From assembly GCA_039720395.1 (NCBI GenBank), contig CM077826.1, positions 39,746,587-39,810,586 of the forward strand: a DNA stretch of 64,000 nucleotides, given 5' to 3'. This stretch comes from Liquidambar formosana. Its lineage: Eukaryota; Streptophyta; Magnoliopsida; Saxifragales; Altingiaceae. The position numbers and the translations under genes are program-made. The notes beneath the pieces are model-generated. The model was given only the letters and a program-made list of their open reading frames with translations. It searched no databases and was not told the DNA's origin. Each line of letters opens with the position of its first letter. Position 1 is the stretch's first letter. This document shows positions 55,482 to 64,000 of the stretch, piece after piece.

Positions 55482-57735
55482 ATGGCCATTGCTTGGCTTC
55501 TCCGGCCACCCCTTGTCCTATGCATTTTTTTGATCCTCCCTCATATGGCATTCTCAGTTGCCGATTCCGAAGCATTGCTTAAGCTCAAAAAATCAATGGA
55601 AAACACTGAGGCTCTCAATTCATGGGAGCCCGGCTCACCGCCTTGCACCGGAAAGATCCATTGGGATGGACTTATTTGTTACGATGGCATTGTCACGGGT
55701 CTTCATCTTAAAGGAATGGGTCTATCAGGAGAAATAGATGTCGATGCATTGCTTGAAATGCCCGGTCTTCGAACTCTTAGCTTTTTGAACAATTCTTTCT
55801 CTGGTTCCATTCCAGAATTCAACCGGTTAGGCGCCCTGAAGGCCATTTACTTATCAGGAAATCAGTTTTCGGGCAAAATTTCTTCTGATTACTTCACCAC
55901 AATGGGATCATTGAAGAAAGTGTGGCTTTCCGAGAACAAATTTACTGGTGAAATACCATCATCATTAGCACAACTGCCCCATATTATTGAATTGCATATT
56001 GAAAACAATGGATTCAGTGGAACCCTTCCTGCTTTTGATCAACCGAAATTGAAGTCACTGAATGTCTCTAATAATAAATTGGAAGGGCAAATACCGGCTA
56101 GTCTATCAAAATTCCATGCTAGCTCCTTTGCTGGAAATCCTGGTCTTTGTGGGGAAGAGTTGGGGATAGATTGTGTGGCGAAGAAGAATTCAACGGTTTC
56201 AAATAGCAACGAGGCAAAAAAACATGACGAAATTGCAGCTGGGTTCATGACACTGGCGCTGGTGCTTCTTTCGCTTACGATTCTGGCAATTGTGGTGATG
56301 AGGCAAAGGCAAAAAAGGTTCGACGAGCTGGGACAGGATTATAATATTAATGATGAGACAGTCAAGGTTCATGTATCGGGTTCAAGTAGAAAGGATATGC
56401 CTTCAAGCCGAAAGAGCACAGGTTCAAGCCGAAAGAGCACAGGTTCAAGCCGTAACGGATCTAGCCATGGCAAGGGTGGTGGCCTAGTGGGGGATCTAGT
56501 GGTGGTGAATGATGAAAAGGGAACGTTTGGGTTGTCGGAATTAATGACGGCGGCTGCAGAGGTGCTTGGGAATGGGGGATTGGGGTCATCATACAAGGCC
56601 ATGTTGTCCAATGGGGTGTCCGTTGTGGTGAAGAGATTGAGAGAGATGAATCGAAAAGGGAGAGAAGGATTCGAGGCAGAGATGAAGAGGCTTGGAAGGC
56701 TACGACACTGCAACATCTTGACGCCGTTGGGTTTTCATTATCGAAAAGAGGAGAAGCTGTTGGTGTACCAGTTCATTCCCAAAGGCAGTCTACTATATCT
56801 ATTGCATGGTACAAAATCAACTCCCTAGTCACGACTGTTATATATGCATTTTCCTCTTGTGATTTATTTATTTTTATGTGCCATTCATCTCAAGGTCGTG
56901 TTTCCACAAAATATCAGTGATTTCTGATTGATTTTTTTTTTATTAATAAAAAAAATGTCGTATTTTTTCAGGTGATCGTGGACCTTCCCATGCTGACCTT
57001 GATTGGCCTGCCCGTCTAAAGATTGTTCATGGAATTGCCCAAGGGTTGGGCTATCTTCATACTGAACTCGCCACCTACAAATTGCCCCATGGAAATCTCA
57101 AATCAAGCAATGTTCTTCTTGGCTCTGACAATGAGCCATTACTCGCAGACTATGGATTTAGCCCATTGATCAACGCCAACCAAACTGCGCAAGCACTATT
57201 TGCCTACAAGGCCCCCGAAGCCATAAAATACCGCCAAGTATCTCCCAAATGCGACGTATATTGTCTAGGAATTGTCATTCTTGAAATACTAACAGGTAAG
57301 TTTCCTTCTCAATATCTCAACAATGGAAAGGGTGGGACTGATTTGGTGGAGTGGGTGGTATCAGCGATGGCTGAGGGGAGACAATCTGAGTTATTTGATC
57401 CAGAGATTACAACCTGTAAAAATTCTCTGGGTGAGATGGAGCGGCTGCTCCACATTGGCGCGGCTTGCACTGAAAGTAATCCTGAGCAGAGGTTGGACAT
57501 GAGAGAGGCCATTAGAAGGATAGAGGAGATACACATAGAGGGAGGCCAAGAAGCTAAGACAATTCATATGTTACCATCACTTCGAGATGGATATGCAGAC
57601 GCAGAGTTATCTGCTTCACAATCCCGTGTAATAAGTTCAAGAGAAGGGTATGGTGAGCAGTCTGGGAGATCAAACAGCTTTGAATACCCGTCAGGGCGTC
57701 GTAATGGTGACAGTTTTGTCTTTGCCATTTCCTAA
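55482..57735 (+). CDS. PRK3: Pollen-receptor-like LRR kinase, catalytically degenerate, complete
   Basis: This is a plasma-membrane receptor-like kinase of the pollen receptor kinase (PRK, LRR-III) type. The two exons, 55482-56808 and 56972-57735 (GT-AG, phase 1), encode 696 residues. In order: a signal peptide (1 to about 27); a cysteine pair with WDGLICYDG; about five or six LRRs (for example LRTLSFLNNSFSGSIPEF); an LRR cap with FAGNPGLCGEELG; and a membrane helix at about 252-273 (FMTLALVLLSLTILAIVVM). A serine-rich juxtamembrane stretch with SSRKSTG repeats follows, then the kinase-like domain from about 345. Lys384 (VVVKRL) and the APE motif (YKAPEA) are kept. The catalytic loop reads HGNLKSSN at 482-489 (Asp replaced by Asn) and the DFG motif is DYG at 502-504. 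The glycine loop is LGNGGLGSSY. Such receptors probably signal as scaffolds. The PRK3-like name is a best guess. Confidence 0.93.
56399..56455 (+). repeat. 21-bp coding repeat (SSRKSTG) in the juxtamembrane region
   Basis: TCAAGCCGAAAGAGCACAGG repeats twice in frame, with a partial unit on each side, encoding SSRKSTG SSRKSTG SSRNGS. It adds basic, phosphorylatable serine residues just after the membrane helix. The copy number could vary between alleles by slippage. Confidence 0.85.
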
Positions 57736-59226
57736 CTAGTACTAGTTGGCAACTGACACATTGCCGGCAATCTGTAAAGATTTTTTCTTTCTTTTATTGA
57801 TAGAACAATTGAAAGATGGAAAGTAAGGGTACGTTCCTATTGAATATCAAGATACAGTACTTGCAATGGTTTACGATGGTTTGTCTTCTTCTTGCCTTCT
57901 CAAATTCTTCCCAAAAGTCAAGCTGTAGATGATTTTTTTTATCGTCTTTTGCAACGAATTTCTTTGTCATAAATGAATTAGTCATGGTAACCGAATCCAA
58001 GTATCCAACCAATACAATTTTTCATGTCATATTCATATTCCCCAAAGAACTAGAATTTGAGTCTTAAAGGCTAAAGGCCCTTAAAAATGACAGTTTTCAG
58101 GCAATTCGGGGGCACAGAAAACTATTTCCTATAGCATGTCACATTTACTTGGCTTCACCATGTACAAGGCTTCTAGTTTTCTTTTTATTCCTAGAATTTT
58201 GCACAGCAGAATTTCTGGTTTATACTCGGCATAAGATTGTTTTTTAAGTCAGTGGTGGTTAAGTTCGGGAGTCTGTAAGCCTATCTCATGTTACTCGTTT
58301 ATGTCCTCTAATCCTCATGGAGGAATCTCTCCTGGTCCTGTTTGCCCAAGGTTTGTATTTCTATCTGGTGATCTTAGCAAGAGGATTTGATGTGACAACC
58401 TTGATCGATAATGTCAGTGACAGGAAATTTTTTTTTTTTTTCTTTCTAAAGTTTTGGGATGAGATTTTCAATCTTTATGGAAGAGCATATATGAAAATTG
58501 GTTCAACCTCACACCTCCAAAATAATTTTATTTTTATTTTTTGAGAACTTGATTCTGGGAAATAGGCCTACTGTCTAGCTTGTTTGTCTAGATGGAAAAA
58601 GATATCAGGAAAAGAAATTTGTCCATGCCTGTGAAGAAAGGCACAGAATCATTGCGACTACAATATCTATGAGGTATATTAAAGAAAGAATTAGCATAAG
58701 ACTAGATTAAAAAGTTGGGTATGTCTAGCCTGTTTAACCAAATGGAACCAATTTTCCTTATCCATTTTCAAATGATATATCCATTACTAAGGCGAAATTG
58801 ACACAAAGGGAATCAATCTTGATCTAGGCATCTTGCATTATCCAAAATTAACGTAACAGCGTTGTTATTAGTTCGAGCATCTTCCAGCAGCACCACGTAC
58901 CGGACTCATGGAATTTATGAAATCATGCTGCAGATTACTACATTTCTTTTGGTATCCTACAAGAATTTCAGAAGTAAAAGGAGAGACGCAGAAGATTGTT
59001 TTAGGCTCATGTAATAATGATACATTCAGTTCCAATAAGGATTCACTGCTTTGACAGTGAAAATGGCTTGCCAAATTTGACCACCCAAAAAAAAGAAAAA
59101 AAAAAAAAAATGGATTGCCAAAGGTGATTATTCTTGGGGCTGATGGAAATATATCCCTTTCAAATGCCATTGATTAGGTTGAAGATATTGAAGTTAATGC
59201 CCACTGTTATTTGCTTTGTAAGTTTG
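57736..59226. other. Receptor 3' flank and intergenic DNA
   Basis: It presumably starts with the 3' UTR. No other gene is supported; overlapping open stretches at 58317-58544 and 58868-59170 show only low-complexity sequence. Confidence 0.45.
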
Positions 59227-59239
59227 AAAAGAGTACTAG

Positions 59240-59441
59240 ATGACACATACAGATAACACATATAAACACACAAAGAGAAGCTCACATACACGGCATAGCT
59301 CAAAAGGGGTCCAAGAGTTTATAAAGTTGACGCACACTCAAACTCGAAAAGGGCCTAAATAGATTAAGATAAAGAACTCTATGATGTGTATGTGAGCTCC
59401 CTCATTTTGAATTTGTGTGTATTATCTATGGGTGTTAGCTA
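59240..59441. mobile_element. Foldback element between 13-base direct repeats
   Basis: The inverted arms AGATAACACATATAAACACA / AGCTCACATACAC and their complements (TGTGTATTATCTATGGGTG / GTGTATGTGAGCT) face each other. AAAAGAGTACTAG occurs on both sides, at 59227-59239 and 59442-59454. Confidence 0.6.
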
Positions 59442-59616
59442 AAAAGAGTACTAGGACCCGGTGAAGGAAATTAATAATTGACCCCAATTCCCAGAGTCAC
59501 TCTTCATTTGTTAGAAATTAGTAGACCTACATTGGATTGCCTACAAGCTATTGGCTCAATGTGAGCTCGATTCAAAGGCTCAGGATACAAGTCCAGAGCC
59601 CAAGCACCAACTCTAA

Positions 59617-59854
59617 GGGGCTGTTTGGCAAACTTGAAAACCTGGCCAACTAAGGATAAGTTTGGCTAGTTTTAGTTTTGATTTCATACTGTTTGGTAAG
59701 CCTATTTTTCTGCTAAACAGTTCAATTTTATTTTGAAAATAAGACATAAACATAGTTTTTTTCAAACCAACTATGAGTTGGTTTACTTAAAAGCCAGATA
59801 ACAGTTATGGACTGAGCCTAATTTGATCTAGTTTTTGAAGTTCCCAAACAGTCC
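59617..59854. mobile_element. MITE with GGGGCTGTTTGG ends
   Basis: The ends are GGGGCTGTTTGGCAAACTT and, read inwards, GGACTGTTTGGGAACTTC. AACTCT flanks the element on both sides (59609-59614 and 59857-59862). The class is uncertain (hAT or PIF). Confidence 0.6.
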
Positions 59855-60486
59855 TTAACTCTCTAAGAAAACCCCATTTTGGGCAAAAGGCCCGAGGCAA
59901 ACTGAATAAGCTCAGCCTAAAATGTTACATGTAGCAAGCATGATAAGTATCCAAATTTAAATCCATATAAAAAAGGCCCGCTCGAAACAGAGTACATGGA
60001 TGGACTTTTTTATTGGAAAGTGCGGTAATGATCTTCACCCGTTATGTTCTTAAAGAAAGATGTAAGAATAGGGCTTGTTTGTGGATTTTGGGAAGTGGAT
60101 TAGGCTGGGTGATTGGATACCCACAATGTAATTTATGGCTGAAAGTCTGTAACTTGATGCAAAAAATCTAGAACACCTTATTTTTGCTTTGTTATTCTAA
60201 GGCCCTTAATCTTAATGCTATATGGTATCCAAGTAAAATCAATATACAGTTGGTATGAAAATAAGCATACTAATACTTTATTTATTTATTCTCAAAGAAG
60301 AGCTCGATGGGTCATTGGGTTATGCAACCGAAAGAGTTAAAACTAGAACCTTCTTCAAACCTTGCCGTTAAATGGGAGACATGCCGTTTGGGTTACAACC
60401 CATTGGCAAAGGCCGAGGCATGTTGCGGGTCACACTGGGCAATAGTCTAGGTAGTCTGCCAAAATTTTTTTCCTTTACTTTTATAA

Positions 60487-61347
60487 GGGGGTGGCTATTG
60501 GAACCCTTGACTTTATTTGTAAACTCTAATTTAATAAAAATCTATATTCCTTTTATAACGCTTCGGCAATTTTACTGTTAAGGACTTTACAATTAAAGAC
60601 CTAAATTCACTTCTCTTTTTACCCCCATCAAACTCAACATAATACACTCTCATCAAGCAAACATAGCTTCTTCATCCCTCTCTCTTCCTCAATCACCCCT
60701 TAAGCACAAAATGAAATAAAAACACTCCATTTAAGTGTTTTTGATGTTGTGTTGAACAATAGACGAGGAAAGAGACATTTGAGATTATTCTAGCAGCGAT
60801 TAGTTACGTATTTTTGCATTAAAATAGGGTTTTATCGTTTTTTCTCCAGAATCATAATTGTTCGACTCTAAAAATATGAACAATATCAATATGTTCGGTT
60901 AGTGACGATTGAACATAACAAATATGTTTGGTTATATACAACTGAACAAAGAAGTTTTAATTATGGTCAAACATTTATGGGTTGTTCGACTCCAGTATGT
61001 TGAACAGTGCAAGGACGATAATTTTTCATTATTTTTTTGTACTTGTCGTAGGGAAAGGCTTCCAAACACAATGGGGAAAAAAAATAAAATGGAACCTCAT
61101 TCATGAATTCTAAAAAATTGAATGCTTAAAAAATTAGGTTATTTTACATATCTATGGAGAATAGAGAAGTTATGAAGAAGAAAACACTTTGACATAAAAT
61201 GGTTAGGGTTATGGTGGGGTGAAAGTCAAAGGGCTATATGCATTGGAAGTATTTGGGGAATGTTGTGAGGTATACATATAAAAATATGGAGGTTCAAAAA
61301 CATTGGAGTTTACAAATAAATTCAGGAGGTTGTAATAGTGGCCCTCC
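60487..61347. mobile_element. hAT-like element (861 bp), first of an adjacent pair
   Basis: The ends are GGGGGTGGCTATTGGAACCC on the left and, read inwards, GGAGGGCCACTATTACAACC on the right, flanked by TTTTATAA at 60479-60486 and 61348-61355. No transposase is seen. Internal words such as GTTCGGTT/CAACTGAAC repeat several times at about 60860-60950. Confidence 0.72.
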
Positions 61348-61360
61348 TTTTATAATTATA

Positions 61361-62240
61361 GGGGAGCGGCTATTGCAACGCCCCAAAATTATTTCTTTCC
61401 ACCCCCTCCCCCCCGGTTTCCCCACCCCTTACATACCTACCCCACGAAAAGACTAAAATACCCCTCCTTCCTAATAACATCTAACCCTTCTCACCCACCC
61501 CACTCCCCCACGGATCTAGAAGAACCCACGGGCGAGGAAGGGTGATGGTGACGGCGAAGAAGGGCCACCAGTGAGAACTCTTCACCTGCCTTTTCTTCTT
61601 CTTCTCTCTTCTTTCTTTCTTTCTTTCTTCTTCTTCTTTTTTTTCTTTTTTTTTTTTTTTGATCCTCTACTGGTCAGATCTGTGTTTTCCAGCAAGGGAG
61701 GTTTTTTTTTCAAAACCTACATTTTTTTCGGCGATGGGAGGGAAGAGAAAGAAAAGGAAAGAACAAAAAGAGGGCTGTCGACGGGAAGGAAGAGGAGAAG
61801 AAAAGGAAAAGAAAAGGAAAGGAAAAAAAAAAAAAAAAAACAAAGAAGAAGAAAAGAAGAGGGAAGAAGAGGGCTGTCGACAATGGGAGGAAGGGCTGCC
61901 GTTACTGTTGCCTTGCCCTCGCCCTCGCCGGTGGGGCTGCCGACGGAAGGGAAGAGGAAGAAAAAAAAAAAAAAAAAACAAAAACAAAAACAAAAGAAGA
62001 GAAGAAGAGGGAAGAGGAGGAAGGAAGAAGAGGGCTACTGACGACGAGAGGGATGGCTACCATCGCTATTGCCTCGCCATCGCCGATGCGGTGGGGTATC
62101 GAAGAGAGTTGCCGGACTTGTGGGAGAAGGGATGGGTGGGGGATACTTAAGCCTTTTTTGGTAATTTTGTATAATAATTTTTTTAATTAAAAAATATGGG
62201 GGGCAACTTATCAGTTTTGTGGGTTGCAATAGCTGTTCCC
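61361..62240. mobile_element. hAT-like element (880 bp), second of the pair, purine-rich core
   Basis: The ends GGGGAGCGGCTATTGCAACG and, read inwards, GGGAACAGCTATTGCAACCC match the first element's ends. They are flanked by a perfect 8-bp duplication TAATTATA at 61353-61360 and 62241-62248. The interior has a GAAGAGGAAAAG-type purine tract (61735-62035) giving meaningless Lys/Arg/Glu-rich frames. Confidence 0.82.
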
Positions 62241-62351
62241 TAATTATAGTGGGCTTTGGTGTTAGCCTAGGTGACAAAATCTAAGAGCCCCTAGCCCATA
62301 AGAGACTTGCCAAGTTTTTGTAACCAAAAGCACAAAAAGTAATAGAAAAAA

Positions 62352-62540
62352 GAGAACGGTTATTACCCTTTAATTTTCTTTGCACACCCCTCTAATTTTT
62401 ATTTATCAAGATTTTATGAAAATTATAAAATATTTTTATAAAAATTGGTCACGCGATTCATTAGAATACATCATTTTGAATATATTTGCAGAAAAAGTTT
62501 TTCCCAAACCTATCATTTAAGTGAATTTTTTGATCAACTT
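62352..62540. repeat. Half-copy of the 29937-30351 foldback
   Basis: AAGATTTTATGAAAAT, then TTTTTATAAAAATTGGTCAC, then CATTTTGAA and TATCATTTAAGTGAATTTTT follow the order of the Mutator-type MITE's left half. The other half is absent. Confidence 0.6.
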
Positions 62541-62712
62541 AACATAATATCAAATCCTGTTTCCTCTCTTGTCCATTGGCCTTTATATCTTGATTTTCGC
62601 ACAAAGCTGAACAACCCAACAAGAAAAACCAATTTACCAAGCAATGGTAAAATTAAAGCCATTGAGTTTTTATGATTTTTAAACAGAAAGTCTGGTTAGG
62701 AATGTTACTAGG

Positions 62713-63783
62713 TAGGGTTGGCAATTTATGCCCAAACCCACAAACCCGCCCAAATCCACCCAAGTTAAATGGGTACAGATGGGTGATTTTATTAATTGAG
62801 TTGTATATGGGTACCCATAATAACCCAACTAATAATTGGGTCTAATCAGGTTGGTATAAAAAATTTTGGGTGCGATGAAACTCGATAGGCTACAACACTG
62901 GTTGAAGCATGGAATGGGAACTCTTGCTACGACGATGAGACTCTTACCGGAGAATGGGGACTCTTGCTACGCTAGGAAGTGCCTTCTTCGCCTTTGCTAG
63001 AGCAGCAGGTTTCGGTGCCAGAGCGGTGACGACAAAGGAGGGTCGGCAAGCCAAAACCACCATTTTTTTCGGTGACAAGAGGGAAGAGAAAGAAAAGGAA
63101 AGAAAAACAAGAGGGCTGTCGACGGGAGGGAAGAGGAGAAGAAAAGGAAAAGAAAAGGAAAGGAAAAAAAAAAGTACTTTCTGGCCAACTCCATTGAGAT
63201 CTACCCGACACCAACCTCGCTGATGAAGCACAGCCACTAACCTCACCGACGAACTGCCACCGCGATCTCCCCTTCTTTTTCATGTTCTCGGTACTGCGAT
63301 TTCTCCTGCCATTTACGCCTGTGATTTCCTCCAAGCCTTCAGTCCCCATCTCGATTCGTCGACCGTTGATGAAGCCAAAGCCAAGATTGTCGCTCTCGAG
63401 TCCATCGCCAATAATCGAGCCCGTCGAGGACTATTGCGTTTGGGGTTCAACTGGGTTTGATGACGATGGGTTTGGGGTTTGATGATGATGGGGTTTGATG
63501 ACGATGGGGTTCAACTGGGTTTGATGATGATAGGATTCGACTGGGCACCGTCGCCGATGGGATGGGGTGGGGTGCTAGAGAGAATCGTCGGCGGGAGAGG
63601 GGTAAGTTTGGGTTTTGCTTAAAACGGGTGAGTTTGGGTTTTAACTTATAATAAATGGGTGAGTTTGGGTTTTGCTTAAATGGGTTTTCATGTAAATGGG
63701 TTGGGTTGGGTTTGGGTGATATTTTGACTACACCCATTTAAACCCACCCAAACCCATCCAAACCCACCCAATTGACAAGCCTA
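62713..63783. mobile_element. Non-autonomous hAT-like element (1,071 bp)
   Basis: The ends TAGGGTTGGCAATTTATGCC and, read inwards, TAGGCTTGTCAATTGGGTGG carry many AACCCA/TGGGTT subterminal repeats. The flanks TTACTAGG (62705-62712) and GTACTGGG (63784-63791) match at 6 of 8. The interior shares the purine tract of the element at 61361 (GGGCTGTCGACGGGAGGGAA). No transposase is seen. Confidence 0.72.
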
Positions 63784-63929
63784 GTACTGGGCCAAGTGCG
63801 AAAGGATGGCTAGATTTGGGAGAAAGTATTTATTCCGTAACATTTATCTGATGGCCCGTCAACTACAAAATTTCTGGGCTCCAATTGCGGGTTTTGATGC
63901 ATTGATCCATGCCCAAAACTTCGAAATAA

Positions 63930-64000
63930 GTGTGCACCAAATGAGGTTATTGCAATCCTTTAACTTTATTTGTAAACCTTACATCTTTTTATTTTTTAAG
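63930..64000. mobile_element. Start of another copy of the 60487 element, cut by the window end
   Basis: GAGGTTATTGCAATCCTTTA then ACTTTATTTGTAAACCTTA parallels the left end of the element at 60487 (GTGGCTATTGGAACCCTTGA then CTTTATTTGTAAACTCTAA). Confidence 0.5.

Noticed and set aside
61571..62150. Lys/Arg/Glu-rich frames of 108 to 163 codons
   Set aside because: Simple translation of a purine tract inside a hAT-like element.
1..64000. Search for CRISPR arrays, tRNA or rRNA genes and operons
   Set aside because: Eukaryotic nuclear layout with introns; repeats seen are tandem or transposon-derived, and no tRNA cloverleaf beyond SINE heads was found.

Overview
The window looks like nuclear DNA of a flowering plant, probably a woody eudicot. 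It is AT-rich, has long introns, and holds four plant-specific genes separated by transposon-rich DNA. Every gene was identified from remembered family features and motifs, with no database search. The genus cannot be decided from the sequence alone.

Genes, left to right. (1) The last three exons of FLU (plus strand, 1435-3336), the chloroplast TPR protein that restrains tetrapyrrole synthesis; its transit-peptide exon is not recognisable here. (2) A complete 12-exon UBP1-type oligouridylate-binding protein (minus strand, 7137-17259, 422 aa, three RRMs), convergent with FLU. One of its introns uses a GC donor. (3) A complete five-exon TIFY10/JAZ jasmonate repressor (minus strand, 33931-36461, 276 aa). 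It has an altered degron core, a C-terminal LxLxL sequence and the classic Jas intron, and a G-box lies upstream. (4) A complete two-exon pollen-receptor-like LRR kinase (plus strand, 55482-57735, 696 aa) whose catalytic loop and DFG motif are both degenerate. The genes belong to separate processes (chlorophyll synthesis control, RNA binding, jasmonate signalling, pollen-type receptor signalling) and do not form a pathway.

The rest is mostly transposable elements, many with target-site duplications (TSDs) that can be read directly. They include two tRNA-derived SINEs (one with a 17-bp TSD), five hAT-like elements with 8-bp TSDs, and a 1.6-kb Mutator-like element with a perfect 9-bp TSD and an internal minisatellite. 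There is also a 415-bp Mutator-type foldback, a pair of short Helitrons, and a PIF/Harbinger (Tourist-like) family with TTA/TAA duplications. Two solo LTRs have 5-bp TSDs, a third LTR is less certain, and several truncated LINE ends survive, mostly as RNase H domains. Nesting is common: a hAT inside a LINE, a LINE inside a Tourist-like element, a Tourist-like element inside a solo LTR, and a SINE inside a foldback within a UBP1 intron.

UBP1 intron 1 carries about 1.2 kb of compositionally foreign DNA that resembles plant organellar, probably mitochondrial, sequence. I found no CRISPR array, tRNA, rRNA or obviously new multi-gene system. The most noteworthy points are the JAZ protein's combination of features, the GC-AG intron, the organelle-like insert and the nested transposon history.
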